A DNA stretch of 30,095 bases, taken from assembly GCA_017882655.1 (NCBI GenBank), contig JADGPB010000001.1, positions 1 through 30,095 of the forward strand, written 5' to 3'. The notes beneath the pieces are model-generated. The model did not search any database and was not told where the DNA came from. It saw only the letters and a list, made by a program, of their open reading frames with translations. Shown one piece after another: positions 1 to 7,899 of this stretch (positions are counted from its first letter, which is position 1; every line of letters begins with the position of its first letter). The stretch is from Propionibacteriales bacterium. Its GTDB lineage: Bacteria; Actinomycetota; Actinomycetes; Propionibacteriales; Propionibacteriaceae. A program made the translations under genes and the position numbers.

Positions 1-44
1 CCCGGCCGGGCTACGTGGACGACGACCTCGCCCCACACCACTGA
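1..44 (+). CDS. 3' end of an unidentified gene (partial)
   Basis: Frame 3 of the plus strand is open from the window edge and ends at TGA 42-44, giving a C-terminal tail reading RPGYVDDDLAPHH. The codon choice (third position mostly G or C) fits a real gene end, and the tail would converge on cysK. Only 13 codons are visible, so no family can be named, and a chance open frame cannot be excluded. Confidence 0.35.
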   Translation, partial: RPGYVDDDLAPHH

Positions 45-109
45 CCCCTCGGCGAGAGCACCTGTACCCCTCGGCGAGAGCACCTGTACCCCTCGGCGAG
101 AGCACCTGT
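44..109. repeat. Three perfect 22-bp tandem repeats
   Basis: Units lie at 44-65, 66-87 and 88-109 and are identical, each containing CCTCGGCGAGAGCACCTG. The array starts on the last base of the upstream stop codon and ends five bases before the cysK stop, so it fills the gap between two convergent gene ends. Each unit has a tiny CTC-GGC-GAG dyad but no T-run, so it is not a classical intrinsic terminator. It may be a slippage-expanded intergenic repeat. Confidence 0.9.
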
Positions 110-114
110 ATCGG

Positions 115-1047
115 TCAGTCGACCAAACCCTCGAACAGCACGGTCGACAGGTAGCGCTCGCCGAAGTCGCAGGTTATCGCGACGATCGTCTTGCCGGCGT
201 TCTCGGGACGTTTCGCCAGGTCGAGCGCCGCCTTGAGTATCGCGCCCGACGAGATGCCGGCGAGGATGCCCTCCTTCGTCGCCATGTCCCTCGCTACCGC
301 GACCGACTCGTCGATACTGACGGTGATGACCTCGTCGTAGACGCTGCGGTCGAGGACCTCCGGGATGAAGTTCGCGCCCATGCCCTGGATCTTGTGCGGG
401 CCGGGCTTGCCACCGGAAAGGATCGGCGACTCGGTCGGCTCGACCGCGACGACCTTGATCTCCGGGTTCTGCTCCTTGAGGTACTGGCCGGCGCCGGAAA
501 TCGTGCCGCCCGTGCCGATGCCGGAGACGAAGATGTCGACCTTGCCGTCGGTCGCCTGCCAGATCTCAGGACCCGTCGTCTCGTAGTGGATCTTGGGGTT
601 GGCCGGGTTGGCGAACTGCCGCGCGAGGATCGCCCCGGGACGCTCCCCCGCGATCGCCTCGGATCTCTCCACTGCGCCGCGCATGCCCTCGGATGCCGGC
701 GTCAGGATGAGCTCCGCCCCGAACGCCCGGAGCAGCGCCCGGCGTTCCTTCGACATCGACTCCGGCATGGCGAGCACGAGCTTGTAGCCGCGCGCCGCAG
801 CGACCATCGCCAGCGCGATGCCGGTGTTTCCGCTTGTCGCCTCGACGATCGTGCCGCCCGGCTTGAGGCTGCCGTCGGCCTCTGCCGCGTCGATGATCGC
901 CGCGCCGATGCGGTCCTTCACCGAGTTCGCGGGGTTGTAGAACTCGAGCTTGACCGCCACCGTGGCGTCGATACCTTCCGCCATGCGGTTGATCCGCACC
1001 AACGGGGTGTTGCCGATGGCTTCGGTGATGTTGCTGAGAATGGGCAT
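115..1047 (-). CDS. cysK: Cysteine synthase A (O-acetylserine sulfhydrylase)
   Basis: A cytosolic PLP enzyme that makes L-cysteine from O-acetyl-L-serine and sulfide. The 310-aa product has the usual family length. The N-terminal ITEAIGNTPLVRINR block is diagnostic. NSVKDR (residues 41-46) carries the PLP lysine K44, TSGNTG (71-76) is the substrate/PLP loop, and GIGTGGTISG near residue 180 binds the PLP phosphate. I chose ATG at 1047 because GGAGG lies about seven bases upstream; an in-frame start at 1059 would put that Shine-Dalgarno inside the gene. It is the last gene of the minus-strand run, 84 bp after the SNF2 gene, and may have its own promoter. No cysE is visible next to it. Confidence 0.96.
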   Translation of the reverse strand: MPILSNITEAIGNTPLVRINRMAEGIDATVAVKLEFYNPANSVKDRIGAAIIDAAEADGSLKPGGTIVEATSGNTGIALAMVAAARGYKLVLAMPESMSKERRALLRAFGAELILTPASEGMRGAVERSEAIAGERPGAILARQFANPANPKIHYETTGPEIWQATDGKVDIFVSGIGTGGTISGAGQYLKEQNPEIKVVAVEPTESPILSGGKPGPHKIQGMGANFIPEVLDRSVYDEVITVSIDESVAVARDMATKEGILAGISSGAILKAALDLAKRPENAGKTIVAITCDFGERYLSTVLFEGLVD

Positions 1048-1081
1048 CGAGACCTCCAAGAGAGTGACCGATCAGGTTCGC

Positions 1082-1110
1082 AGGCTAGCCGAGCGATGCG
1101 GCTTTCTCCA
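1082..1110 (-). promoter_or_regulatory. Possible cysK promoter
   Basis: On the minus strand a TAGCCT -10-like hexamer (1087-1082) lies 17 bp from a TGGAGA -35-like hexamer (1110-1105). Both sit in the 84-bp gap between the SNF2 stop and the cysK start, giving a leader of about 25-30 nt. This is a motif match only. Confidence 0.3.
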
Positions 1111-1131
1111 TGGGTCGTACGAGCCTTGTGG

Positions 1132-4100
1132 TCAGCCAGGCTCGAAGAGCCCTCGGATGTCGTCGGCGGTGAGTGGGGCACCGAGGCCGGCGGCGTCGCC
1201 GACGACGGAGTCGAACAGGTGGCGCTTGCGCTCCTGGAGGGCGACGACCTTCTCCTCGATCGTGTCCTCGCTGACGAGCCGATAGACCATCACCGTGTTC
1301 TCCTGACCGATGCGGTGCGCACGGTCGATCGCCTGGTTCTCGACAGCCGGGTTCCACCACGGGTCGAGCACGAACACGTAGTCAGCCTCCGTGAGGTTCA
1401 GCCCGAAGCCACCTGCCTTGAGGCTGATGAGGAACACCGGGTCGGTACCCGTCTTGAAGGAGTTGATCCGCTGCTCGCGGTTGCGTGTGCGCCCGTCGAG
1501 GTAGACGTACGAGATCCGCTCCGCGTCCAGACGCGTCTTCACCAGCGCAAGGAAGCTCGTGAACTGGCTGAAGACGAGAGCGCGGTGACCCTCCGCGATC
1601 ATGTCACCGAGCATCTCGACCAATGCGTCGATCTTCGCCGACACCGGCGGCTGGCCGGCCTCCACCAGCGCCGGTGACAGGCTCAGCTGCCGCAACCTCG
1701 TCAGAGACGCCAGTACCGTGATCCGGTTCCTGTCGAGGTCGCCGACGAGACCGAGCACCTGCTTGCGTACGGCGGCCAGGTGCCTGTCGTACAGTCGGCG
1801 ATGTCCCGCTGACAAGGGGATCGACAGCACCTGCTCCTGCTTGGGCGGCAGCTCGGCGGCCACCTCCTCCTTCGTGCGGCGCAACAGCACTGGCCGCACC
1901 CGTCGCCGCAACCGCGCCAGCACATCCGGGGCGCTGTCGGTCTCGATGGGCTGGCGGTACGTCTCAGTGAACGCATCGGGGCTGGGGAACAGGCCGGGCG
2001 TCGCGATCGACAGCATCGACCACAGGTCCATGAGGTTGTTCTCCATCGGCGTGCCGGTGACGGCGAACTTCACGCGAGCACGCAGCCGCCGAGCCGCCTT
2101 GTAGGTCGCCGCCTGCCGGTTCTTGACGAACTGCGCCTCGTCGAAGATCACGGCGCCCCAGGGGGCCGCCCCGTACTCCTCCTCGTCGAGACGCAGGAGC
2201 GTGTACGAGGTGACGATGATGTCCGCCCGTGCCCTCAGCTCCGTCAGCGGCTCGGCGCGCTTCGCGCTGGTCCGCTCCACGACCTCCAGCCGCAGGCCGG
2301 GCGCGAACATCCGCGCCTGGTCCGCCCACGTCGGACCGACCGACGTCGGAGCGACGACCAGAACGGGCGGGCTGTCCGGCTCGTCGGCCCGGACGCGCAG
2401 GATCGCCGCGAGCAGCTGCACCGTCTTGCCGAGCCCCATGTCGTCGGCGAGGATCCCACCGACTCGGGTCTGCCACAGGAAGGTCAACCAGCGGTAGCCG
2501 ACCAGCTGGTACGGACGGAGCGTGGCGGTCAGTCCGTCCGGCACGGGGACCTCGGGCACGGACGTGACGTCCAGCAGCCCGGACACAGCCTGCCGCCACG
2601 ACGACGACTGCTCGGCCACCACACCGAGCGCCATGAGGTCTTCCCACAGCCCCGCGTGCTCGGCGCGCAGCCGGAGCCCGGATTCGCCCCCGGCCAGGAG
2701 CGTCGCCTCCGCGATCACAGCGCGCAGCTGCTCCAGCTCGGGCCGGTCGAGGCTGAACCAGGTCCCTCCGGCCAGTACGAGGTGTGTCTCGCCCCTGGCC
2801 AACGCCGCGAACAGCTCCGCGAAGTCGACCTCCTCGCCGTCGATGGACACCTGGACGTCGAGGCTGAACCAGTCACCCGCGCCGTCGCGCGGGTCGGTCA
2901 CGGCGAGCGTCACGGTCGGCGCCGCCTCGCTGAACCGATAGTCGGGCCGCTCGCCGAACTTCCTCACCTCCACCCGGTCCGACGCCTCCAGCACCGGGAG
3001 CCAGGTCGTTACGAACACCGCCGACGCTGTTCCGGTCAGACGCGCATGAGGTACGAGACGTGCCGGGCCGGGGGCCGCCTCGACCACCGCCCACGGCTGC
3101 CGCGGCAGGAGCCCGACCAGCTCTGCCTCTGCTTCTCCGTCCCGCACCGCAGAGGCGTCCGACTCGGCACCGACGTCGATCACCTCGTCGCCGATGCGGT
3201 AGCGGAAACCCCACGTGAGGTCGGTGGTGTGCCCTGGTTCGTACCTCACCTCGAGAGTCACGACCGGCGGGTGGATCTCCGGCACGTACACGTCGTCGTC
3301 GACGAGCACCCGTACCGTCCGCCGGAGGGGCGGCAGGAACACTGCCAAGAACTGGGTGGCGTCCGCGGCCGGGATGTCGATCCGCTGGTTCCTCGTGGCC
3401 AACCGCTCCTGCGACGGCGAGAGCGGCTCGGCGAAGGCCCCGAGAAGGAGCTCGCCGTCGGACTGCAGGATGACGCCGTGCGCAGGCCCACCGACCAAGG
3501 TCACGTCCCGGCGTTCCCAGTCCCGCCCGTCAGCCCGGACACCAGAGTGCAGCTCGAGGCCATCCGCTGCGGCCGCGACACGAGCCACGACCTCGATCGG
3601 ATCGTCGAGTATCCGTACCGGCGGCGTGTCACGCCCGGGAACGATCTCGACTCCCGAGTCGACGACCCGTCTCAGGGCCGACCACAGGTGCGGGCCGAAG
3701 GTCGCCAACGCGGCCGGCTGGTTCCCGTACCCGTAGAAGTTGCCGGTCGAGAAGCGCAATCGGCCCAGGCTGTCGAGGCTGTGCCGTTGCCTGTCATCCC
3801 ATCCGGACCTCCAGGGTTCGCGCACGTCGTCCCAGGATGCGCCGGTCTTCACCCACTTGCCTCGCGCGCCACGTTGCACCGGAAGCAGCGAGAGCGCCCC
3901 GTAGTGGTCGACGACCAGCAGCCCCAGCGGGGTCAGCTCCGCTCTCGAGCGCCGAGCCGGGGACGTCAGCTCCTCCATCTCTCGACGCCACGTCGGCGCG
4001 GCGGTCCGACGCTTCGCGTTCGCTGCGAGAGCGACAGCGGCGCCGTGCTTGCAGTTGACCCGGACAGGGCAGGTGCATCTGCTCGTCACCCCTCCGCCCG

Positions 4101-4311
4101 GCCGGATCGTCACGACCGTCTCGTACCTGCGCTTGTGCGAACCCAACACCGCGGCCTGCACCACCGTCGCCTCGCCGGAGGACGCCACCATGAGCGCCTC
4201 AACCCGGCCCTGGCTCAGATACGTCTCCCCTGCGACAACGGTCACGTGACCGAACGTCACCGACAGGAGCGCGGGGGTGACCGCCAGCACGGGATCGATG
4301 GGTTGGGTCAC
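1132..4311 (-). CDS. SNF2-family DEAD/DEAH-box helicase with SWIM zinc finger
   Basis: A large (about 1059 aa) bacterial SNF2/RapA-like ATPase that would translocate on double-stranded DNA or remodel nucleoprotein; its target is unknown. A SWIM zinc finger lies near the N-terminus (C79-x-C81-x5-C87-K-H89). A long poorly conserved middle follows, then the SNF2 N-terminal ATPase domain with Walker A DDMGLGKT (623-630) and a DEAQ box (724-727). The helicase C domain contains GGFGLNL and the motif VI stretch AIDRAHRIGQ. I prefer GTG 4311, with AGGG eight bases upstream and placed just after the YigZ stop. ATG 4332, overlapping that gene by 11 bp, is the alternative. It is likely cotranscribed with the upstream minus-strand genes. 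Nothing nearby indicates a defence role. Confidence 0.92.
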   Translation of the reverse strand: MTQPIDPVLAVTPALLSVTFGHVTVVAGETYLSQGRVEALMVASSGEATVVQAAVLGSHKRRYETVVTIRPGGGVTSRCTCPVRVNCKHGAAVALAANAKRRTAAPTWRREMEELTSPARRSRAELTPLGLLVVDHYGALSLLPVQRGARGKWVKTGASWDDVREPWRSGWDDRQRHSLDSLGRLRFSTGNFYGYGNQPAALATFGPHLWSALRRVVDSGVEIVPGRDTPPVRILDDPIEVVARVAAAADGLELHSGVRADGRDWERRDVTLVGGPAHGVILQSDGELLLGAFAEPLSPSQERLATRNQRIDIPAADATQFLAVFLPPLRRTVRVLVDDDVYVPEIHPPVVTLEVRYEPGHTTDLTWGFRYRIGDEVIDVGAESDASAVRDGEAEAELVGLLPRQPWAVVEAAPGPARLVPHARLTGTASAVFVTTWLPVLEASDRVEVRKFGERPDYRFSEAAPTVTLAVTDPRDGAGDWFSLDVQVSIDGEEVDFAELFAALARGETHLVLAGGTWFSLDRPELEQLRAVIAEATLLAGGESGLRLRAEHAGLWEDLMALGVVAEQSSSWRQAVSGLLDVTSVPEVPVPDGLTATLRPYQLVGYRWLTFLWQTRVGGILADDMGLGKTVQLLAAILRVRADEPDSPPVLVVAPTSVGPTWADQARMFAPGLRLEVVERTSAKRAEPLTELRARADIIVTSYTLLRLDEEEYGAAPWGAVIFDEAQFVKNRQAATYKAARRLRARVKFAVTGTPMENNLMDLWSMLSIATPGLFPSPDAFTETYRQPIETDSAPDVLARLRRRVRPVLLRRTKEEVAAELPPKQEQVLSIPLSAGHRRLYDRHLAAVRKQVLGLVGDLDRNRITVLASLTRLRQLSLSPALVEAGQPPVSAKIDALVEMLGDMIAEGHRALVFSQFTSFLALVKTRLDAERISYVYLDGRTRNREQRINSFKTGTDPVFLISLKAGGFGLNLTEADYVFVLDPWWNPAVENQAIDRAHRIGQENTVMVYRLVSEDTIEEKVVALQERKRHLFDSVVGDAAGLGAPLTADDIRGLFEPG

Positions 4312-4321
4312 ACCTGCGACC

Positions 4322-4966
4322 CTATGCGCCATACGGCAGGGACGACTCCACGGCCACTGTTCCCACCGTGTCGACGACTGCCGCGCCCTGGGTGAGCGAC
4401 GCCACCAGCCCCAGTACGTCCTGCCCCCGGTCTGCCGTGATGAGCAGGGACGCGTCAGCGCCGTACTCGGGCTCGACCGTCAGCCCGCGCGCGGTCAAGT
4501 CGTTGATGAGGCGGCCGACGTCGGCGTACGAGACGTGGGCGCGCCACCGCGGACGCAGGACGCGCTCGACGCGGGGCGCCTGCGCGAGGGCGGCACCGGC
4601 CGCATCGCCGTACGCCCGTGCCAGCGGTCCGGCACCCAGCTTCACGCCACCGAACCAGCGGGTCACGACGCAGACGACGTCGACCAGACCGGAGCCGTGC
4701 ACGGCGGCGAGGATCGGCATCCCGCCCGTACCTGCCGGCTCGCCGTCGTCCGACGAGCGCTCGATCGGCTGAGCATCGGCCACATCGAGGACGAACGCCG
4801 AGCAGTGGTGGCGCGCGCCGGCGTGGGCCTTGCGGGCTGCGGCGATGACGGTACGGGCCGCTTCCTCGTCATCGACCCGCGCGATCTCGGCACGGAACAC
4901 CGAGCGCTTGATCTCCAGAGTCGCGAATCCCTCGTAGCCACGCGGGAGCATCAGCACCGCGCCCAC
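4322..4966 (-). CDS. YigZ/IMPACT family protein (UPF0029)
   Basis: A 214-aa soluble protein of the YigZ/IMPACT family, whose bacterial role is poorly defined (RNA or translation-related functions have been proposed). The family signature is clear: GEPAGTGGMPIL (75-86) followed by TRWFGGVKLGAGPLARAYG (102-120). A smaller second alpha/beta domain completes the usual length. The frame begins at GTG 4966, 12 bp after the stop of the mannosyltransferase gene; ATG 4951 is a possible shorter start, and neither has a strong Shine-Dalgarno. Tight spacing on both sides suggests it lies in the same transcript as mycP and the SNF2 gene. Confidence 0.9.
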   Translation of the reverse strand: MGAVLMLPRGYEGFATLEIKRSVFRAEIARVDDEEAARTVIAAARKAHAGARHHCSAFVLDVADAQPIERSSDDGEPAGTGGMPILAAVHGSGLVDVVCVVTRWFGGVKLGAGPLARAYGDAAGAALAQAPRVERVLRPRWRAHVSYADVGRLINDLTARGLTVEPEYGADASLLITADRGQDVLGLVASLTQGAAVVDTVGTVAVESSLPYGA

Positions 4967-4978
4967 CCCATGAGGAGA

Positions 4979-6532
4979 TCAGCCCGAGGCGGCACGCCGC
5001 GCCTGCCGCCGGCTCTGGACGTACCACCAGACGATGGCCACGAGCACCAGGGCCTGGGCGATGACGCACGCGGTGTCCCGGATGCGGGCGCCGATCAGGC
5101 CGATCACCGGTCCGTACTCGATCGCACGAGCGGTGACGAACGCGGCCGACAGCCACGTGGTACGCCACAGCATCAGGCCGTCGAGCCTGCTGGCCGCGGC
5201 GATGGCCAACGGCGTCCAGGCCATGAGGTCGTACCAGCTGAACGAGTTCGGTGTGGTGACAAGCCACGACGCGTACAGCACCACGGCCGTACGGACGGCC
5301 ACCGAGGTCGGATCCTTCATCGGGTCGAGCACGTGGTCGGCGATACCGGGCAGCGGCCGGACCTCCAGCAGCCGGAACAGCATCGCCGCCACGACGCCCC
5401 AGGCGACGATCGCGATGCTGTTGATGATGATCTTGGAGATGTTCCAGCTCAGCCCCTGGTGGGTCAGCAGCCCGAACACCGGGCCGGCCCAGGCGCCCGC
5501 GTTCACGTACGTGGTGTTGCGTGCCGCCGAGATCAACGCCGCCGGCTGCCAGAGTCCGTAGCAGATGGCCAGCGGCACGGCGGCTGCGCCGACGATCACG
5601 GCCAGCTTCTTGGGCTCCCGCCGGTAAGCCCACAGGATCGCGAGCCCGAACAGCACCATGTTCACCTTGGTGGCGCCGGCGAGCCCGATCAGCAGGCCTG
5701 CCAGCCAGGGCCGGCGACGCATCGCTGCGATCGCCGCGAACGCGAACATCACGGCGAACGCCTCGTTGTGCGCCTGCGCGGTGACCGCCCACAGCATCGC
5801 CGGGTTGACGAGGGTGAAGATCGCCACCCTCGACTGGAGCAGCGAGTTCCCCGCCGCCATGCGATAGGCCATGATCCCGATGAGCAGCATCGGCACGAGG
5901 CACATCATCTGCAGCCAGAACACGACATCGTGCATGGACGTACCGCCGAGCTGGTTCGCGAGCATCTGGCTCGCTGACACGATCGGCCCGTACACGCTCG
6001 GTGTGTCCTGCCACGGGTGCTCGGTCCAGCGCAGCACCGTGTCGAACTGGGTGCGGAAGATCTCGCCGACCGTGATCTCGTACGGGTCGCGGCCGAGCAC
6101 CTGCAAGCGACCGTACGCGGCGTACATCATGACGTCTGCGCTCGTCATCGGTGTGACGAGCGAGACCGAGACCTGCAGCGCGATCCCTAGCCAGAGCAGC
6201 TTCTTCGGCACCGGACGCCACCCCGCGGCGAGTGCCCGGATGAGTATCCACATCCCCACCGCGCCCAACATGATGCAGAGGTAGGTCCCCATCACTGCGG
6301 TCCAGTCGCCGAGCGCGATGTTCCAGGTGGACGGGATGTACCAGGGGGGCAGCAGGCTGCCGTACCTCGGTCCCAGCGACAGCGTCACCGCCGACGGCCC
6401 GAAGAACGAGACGCAGAGGATGCCGAGCGTGGAGCCGATGATCAGGGCGAGCCCGACGACGGGACGGCTGAGCCACGAGCTCGGTTCGTACTGTCGGGAC
6501 GGCTTCCACCGCCGGGGTTGGAGGCGGTTCAT
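4979..6532 (-). CDS. MptB-like polyprenol-phosphomannose-dependent GT-C mannosyltransferase
   Basis: A 517-aa polytopic membrane protein with roughly 11-13 hydrophobic segments, of GT-C glycosyltransferase type. An acidic residue in the first extracytoplasmic loop, in SADVMMYAAYG (131-141; D133 is the candidate catalytic residue), followed by GRDPY and SVYGPI (179-184), is the pattern of actinobacterial MptB/GT87-like alpha-1,6-mannosyltransferases. These use polyprenyl-phosphate-mannose outside the membrane. The substrate here (lipoglycan, other glycan or protein) cannot be read from sequence. Its ATG overlaps the mycosin stop as ATGA, so translation is probably coupled to mycP, an unusual pairing for a cell-envelope glycosyltransferase. 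The family call rests on motifs and topology, not on a search. Confidence 0.75.
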   Translation of the reverse strand: MNRLQPRRWKPSRQYEPSSWLSRPVVGLALIIGSTLGILCVSFFGPSAVTLSLGPRYGSLLPPWYIPSTWNIALGDWTAVMGTYLCIMLGAVGMWILIRALAAGWRPVPKKLLWLGIALQVSVSLVTPMTSADVMMYAAYGRLQVLGRDPYEITVGEIFRTQFDTVLRWTEHPWQDTPSVYGPIVSASQMLANQLGGTSMHDVVFWLQMMCLVPMLLIGIMAYRMAAGNSLLQSRVAIFTLVNPAMLWAVTAQAHNEAFAVMFAFAAIAAMRRRPWLAGLLIGLAGATKVNMVLFGLAILWAYRREPKKLAVIVGAAAVPLAICYGLWQPAALISAARNTTYVNAGAWAGPVFGLLTHQGLSWNISKIIINSIAIVAWGVVAAMLFRLLEVRPLPGIADHVLDPMKDPTSVAVRTAVVLYASWLVTTPNSFSWYDLMAWTPLAIAAASRLDGLMLWRTTWLSAAFVTARAIEYGPVIGLIGARIRDTACVIAQALVLVAIVWWYVQSRRQARRAASG

Positions 6533-7899
6533 GGCTCGTCCGACCTGGCCGGCGCGTACTTGCGGCGACGCATCGGCGAGAGAGCCTCGCGTACGAGCAC
6601 GGCGCCGGCCAGCAGCGTCAGCACCCCCAGCGTCACCCCCACGGCGACGATCATCGGCACGGTGTCACGACCGGCGGGGATCTCGAGCGGCCCTGCAGAG
6701 GGAGTGGAGGTCGGCGTCGCGCTCACCGTAGCCGACTGCGGGAACGGCCCGAAGACGGCGCGCGCCGGGTCGACCACGCCGTAGCCGAGCTGGGCGTCCG
6801 GCACGGCACCGGGCGGCGGGTCGGCGGTCAGCTCGAGGCGACGCGTGACCTCGGCCGGCGTGAGGCTCGCACCCTCGGCCTTCGCCTTCTGCAGCATCAG
6901 CGCGACGACGCCGGTCACGATCGGCGCCGCGAAGCTCGTACCAGGCTCGGTGTTCCAGACCTGCGACGTCTTGAGGAAGGTCTCTGTGCTCATCGTCCGG
7001 CCCTCGGGGGCGGATGGCAGCAGCGCGACGATGGCATCTCCCGGGGCCGCGACGGTGACGTTGACGCCGACACCCTCCTCGGACGAGGGGTGCGGCGCGT
7101 CGGACGTCGTGGTCATGCCGACCGAGATCACCCCGGGGTACGACGCCGGGTAGCGGGGACCGTGGTCCCCCGCGTTGCCGGACGATGCAACCACGACGAT
7201 GCCGTGCGCGACCGCGTTGGCTACGGCATCCCGTACGGCCGTGTCGTCGGATCCCGCCTGGCTGATGTTGATGATGTCGACGCCGGTTGTTGCCACCGCG
7301 TCGTTGATCGCCGCGGCGAGCGGTGCCTGGTCCTCCACGTCCGTGTCGCTCTTCAGCGCCCGCATCACGATCACCGAGGACCCTGGCGCCATGCCGGAGA
7401 AGTTGGAGTCGTCCTCGTCGAGCGCCTGCGCGTTGATGAGCGACACGACCCGCGTGCCATGGGCGCAGTTGAGCCCGTACCCACCACTGTCCACGTTCCG
7501 ACCGATCTCGGCTTTGTCGCTGCCGACGTAGTCGACGAGCTTCCAGGTCGGCTTGACGCCGGGCGTGGTGGGCGACGCCCGCAGGAACGGCGAGATGCCG
7601 ATCTGGGCTGCCGTGTCGATCACGGCGATCGTGATGCCGGTACCGGTGATGGGCCGTCCCTTGGCATCGTTCTGCGCCCAGACCTGGTCAGGCTTGAGCC
7701 GGCTGATGTGCCAGGCGTCGGTGAGCTTGCCGGTCACCTGGCCCGCCTGGGTCGTCGGGTAGCACCACTCCGGACGGAGTTCACTTCCCAGCGCGTACGC
7801 GGCCGCCGGTCTCAGCACGCTCACGGCCATGACGATCGCGGCGGCGAGAACGCTGACCGCCACGCGACGTACGGGTGAGGTTCGTGGCATGCGCATCAC
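6529..7899 (-). CDS. mycP: Mycosin, type VII secretion-associated S8 serine protease
   Basis: A membrane-anchored subtilisin-like protease of the ESX secretion system, needed for a stable secretion complex and acting outside the cytoplasmic membrane. The 456-aa product begins with a signal peptide (about residues 1-36, hydrophobic core VSVLAAAIVMAVSVL). The catalytic triad is visible: D95 in VIDTA, H147 in CAHGTR and S322 in GTSFAAP, with oxyanion N242 in SSGNAG. A Pro/Ser/Thr-rich linker (about 385-412) leads to one C-terminal transmembrane helix (about 414-435) and a basic cytoplasmic tail. Start and stop overlap neighbours by ATGA on both sides (eccC upstream, the mannosyltransferase downstream), showing a translationally coupled operon. 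Confidence 0.95.
   Translation of the reverse strand: MMRMPRTSPVRRVAVSVLAAAIVMAVSVLRPAAAYALGSELRPEWCYPTTQAGQVTGKLTDAWHISRLKPDQVWAQNDAKGRPITGTGITIAVIDTAAQIGISPFLRASPTTPGVKPTWKLVDYVGSDKAEIGRNVDSGGYGLNCAHGTRVVSLINAQALDEDDSNFSGMAPGSSVIVMRALKSDTDVEDQAPLAAAINDAVATTGVDIINISQAGSDDTAVRDAVANAVAHGIVVVASSGNAGDHGPRYPASYPGVISVGMTTTSDAPHPSSEEGVGVNVTVAAPGDAIVALLPSAPEGRTMSTETFLKTSQVWNTEPGTSFAAPIVTGVVALMLQKAKAEGASLTPAEVTRRLELTADPPPGAVPDAQLGYGVVDPARAVFGPFPQSATVSATPTSTPSAGPLEIPAGRDTVPMIVAVGVTLGVLTLLAGAVLVREALSPMRRRKYAPARSDEP

Noticed and set aside
1132..4311. SNF2 helicase as part of a phage-defence system
   Set aside because: No methyltransferase, nuclease, phospholipase-like or other defence partner lies beside it; its neighbours are YigZ and cysK. 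It looks like the common SWIM-SNF2 housekeeping type.
2656..4395. A 579-codon open frame antisense to the SNF2 gene (and similar long antisense frames inside eccC and GH94)
   Set aside because: In very high-GC DNA the antisense and shifted frames stay open. These products are Arg/Pro/Ala-rich, lack domains and overlap genes with clear motifs.
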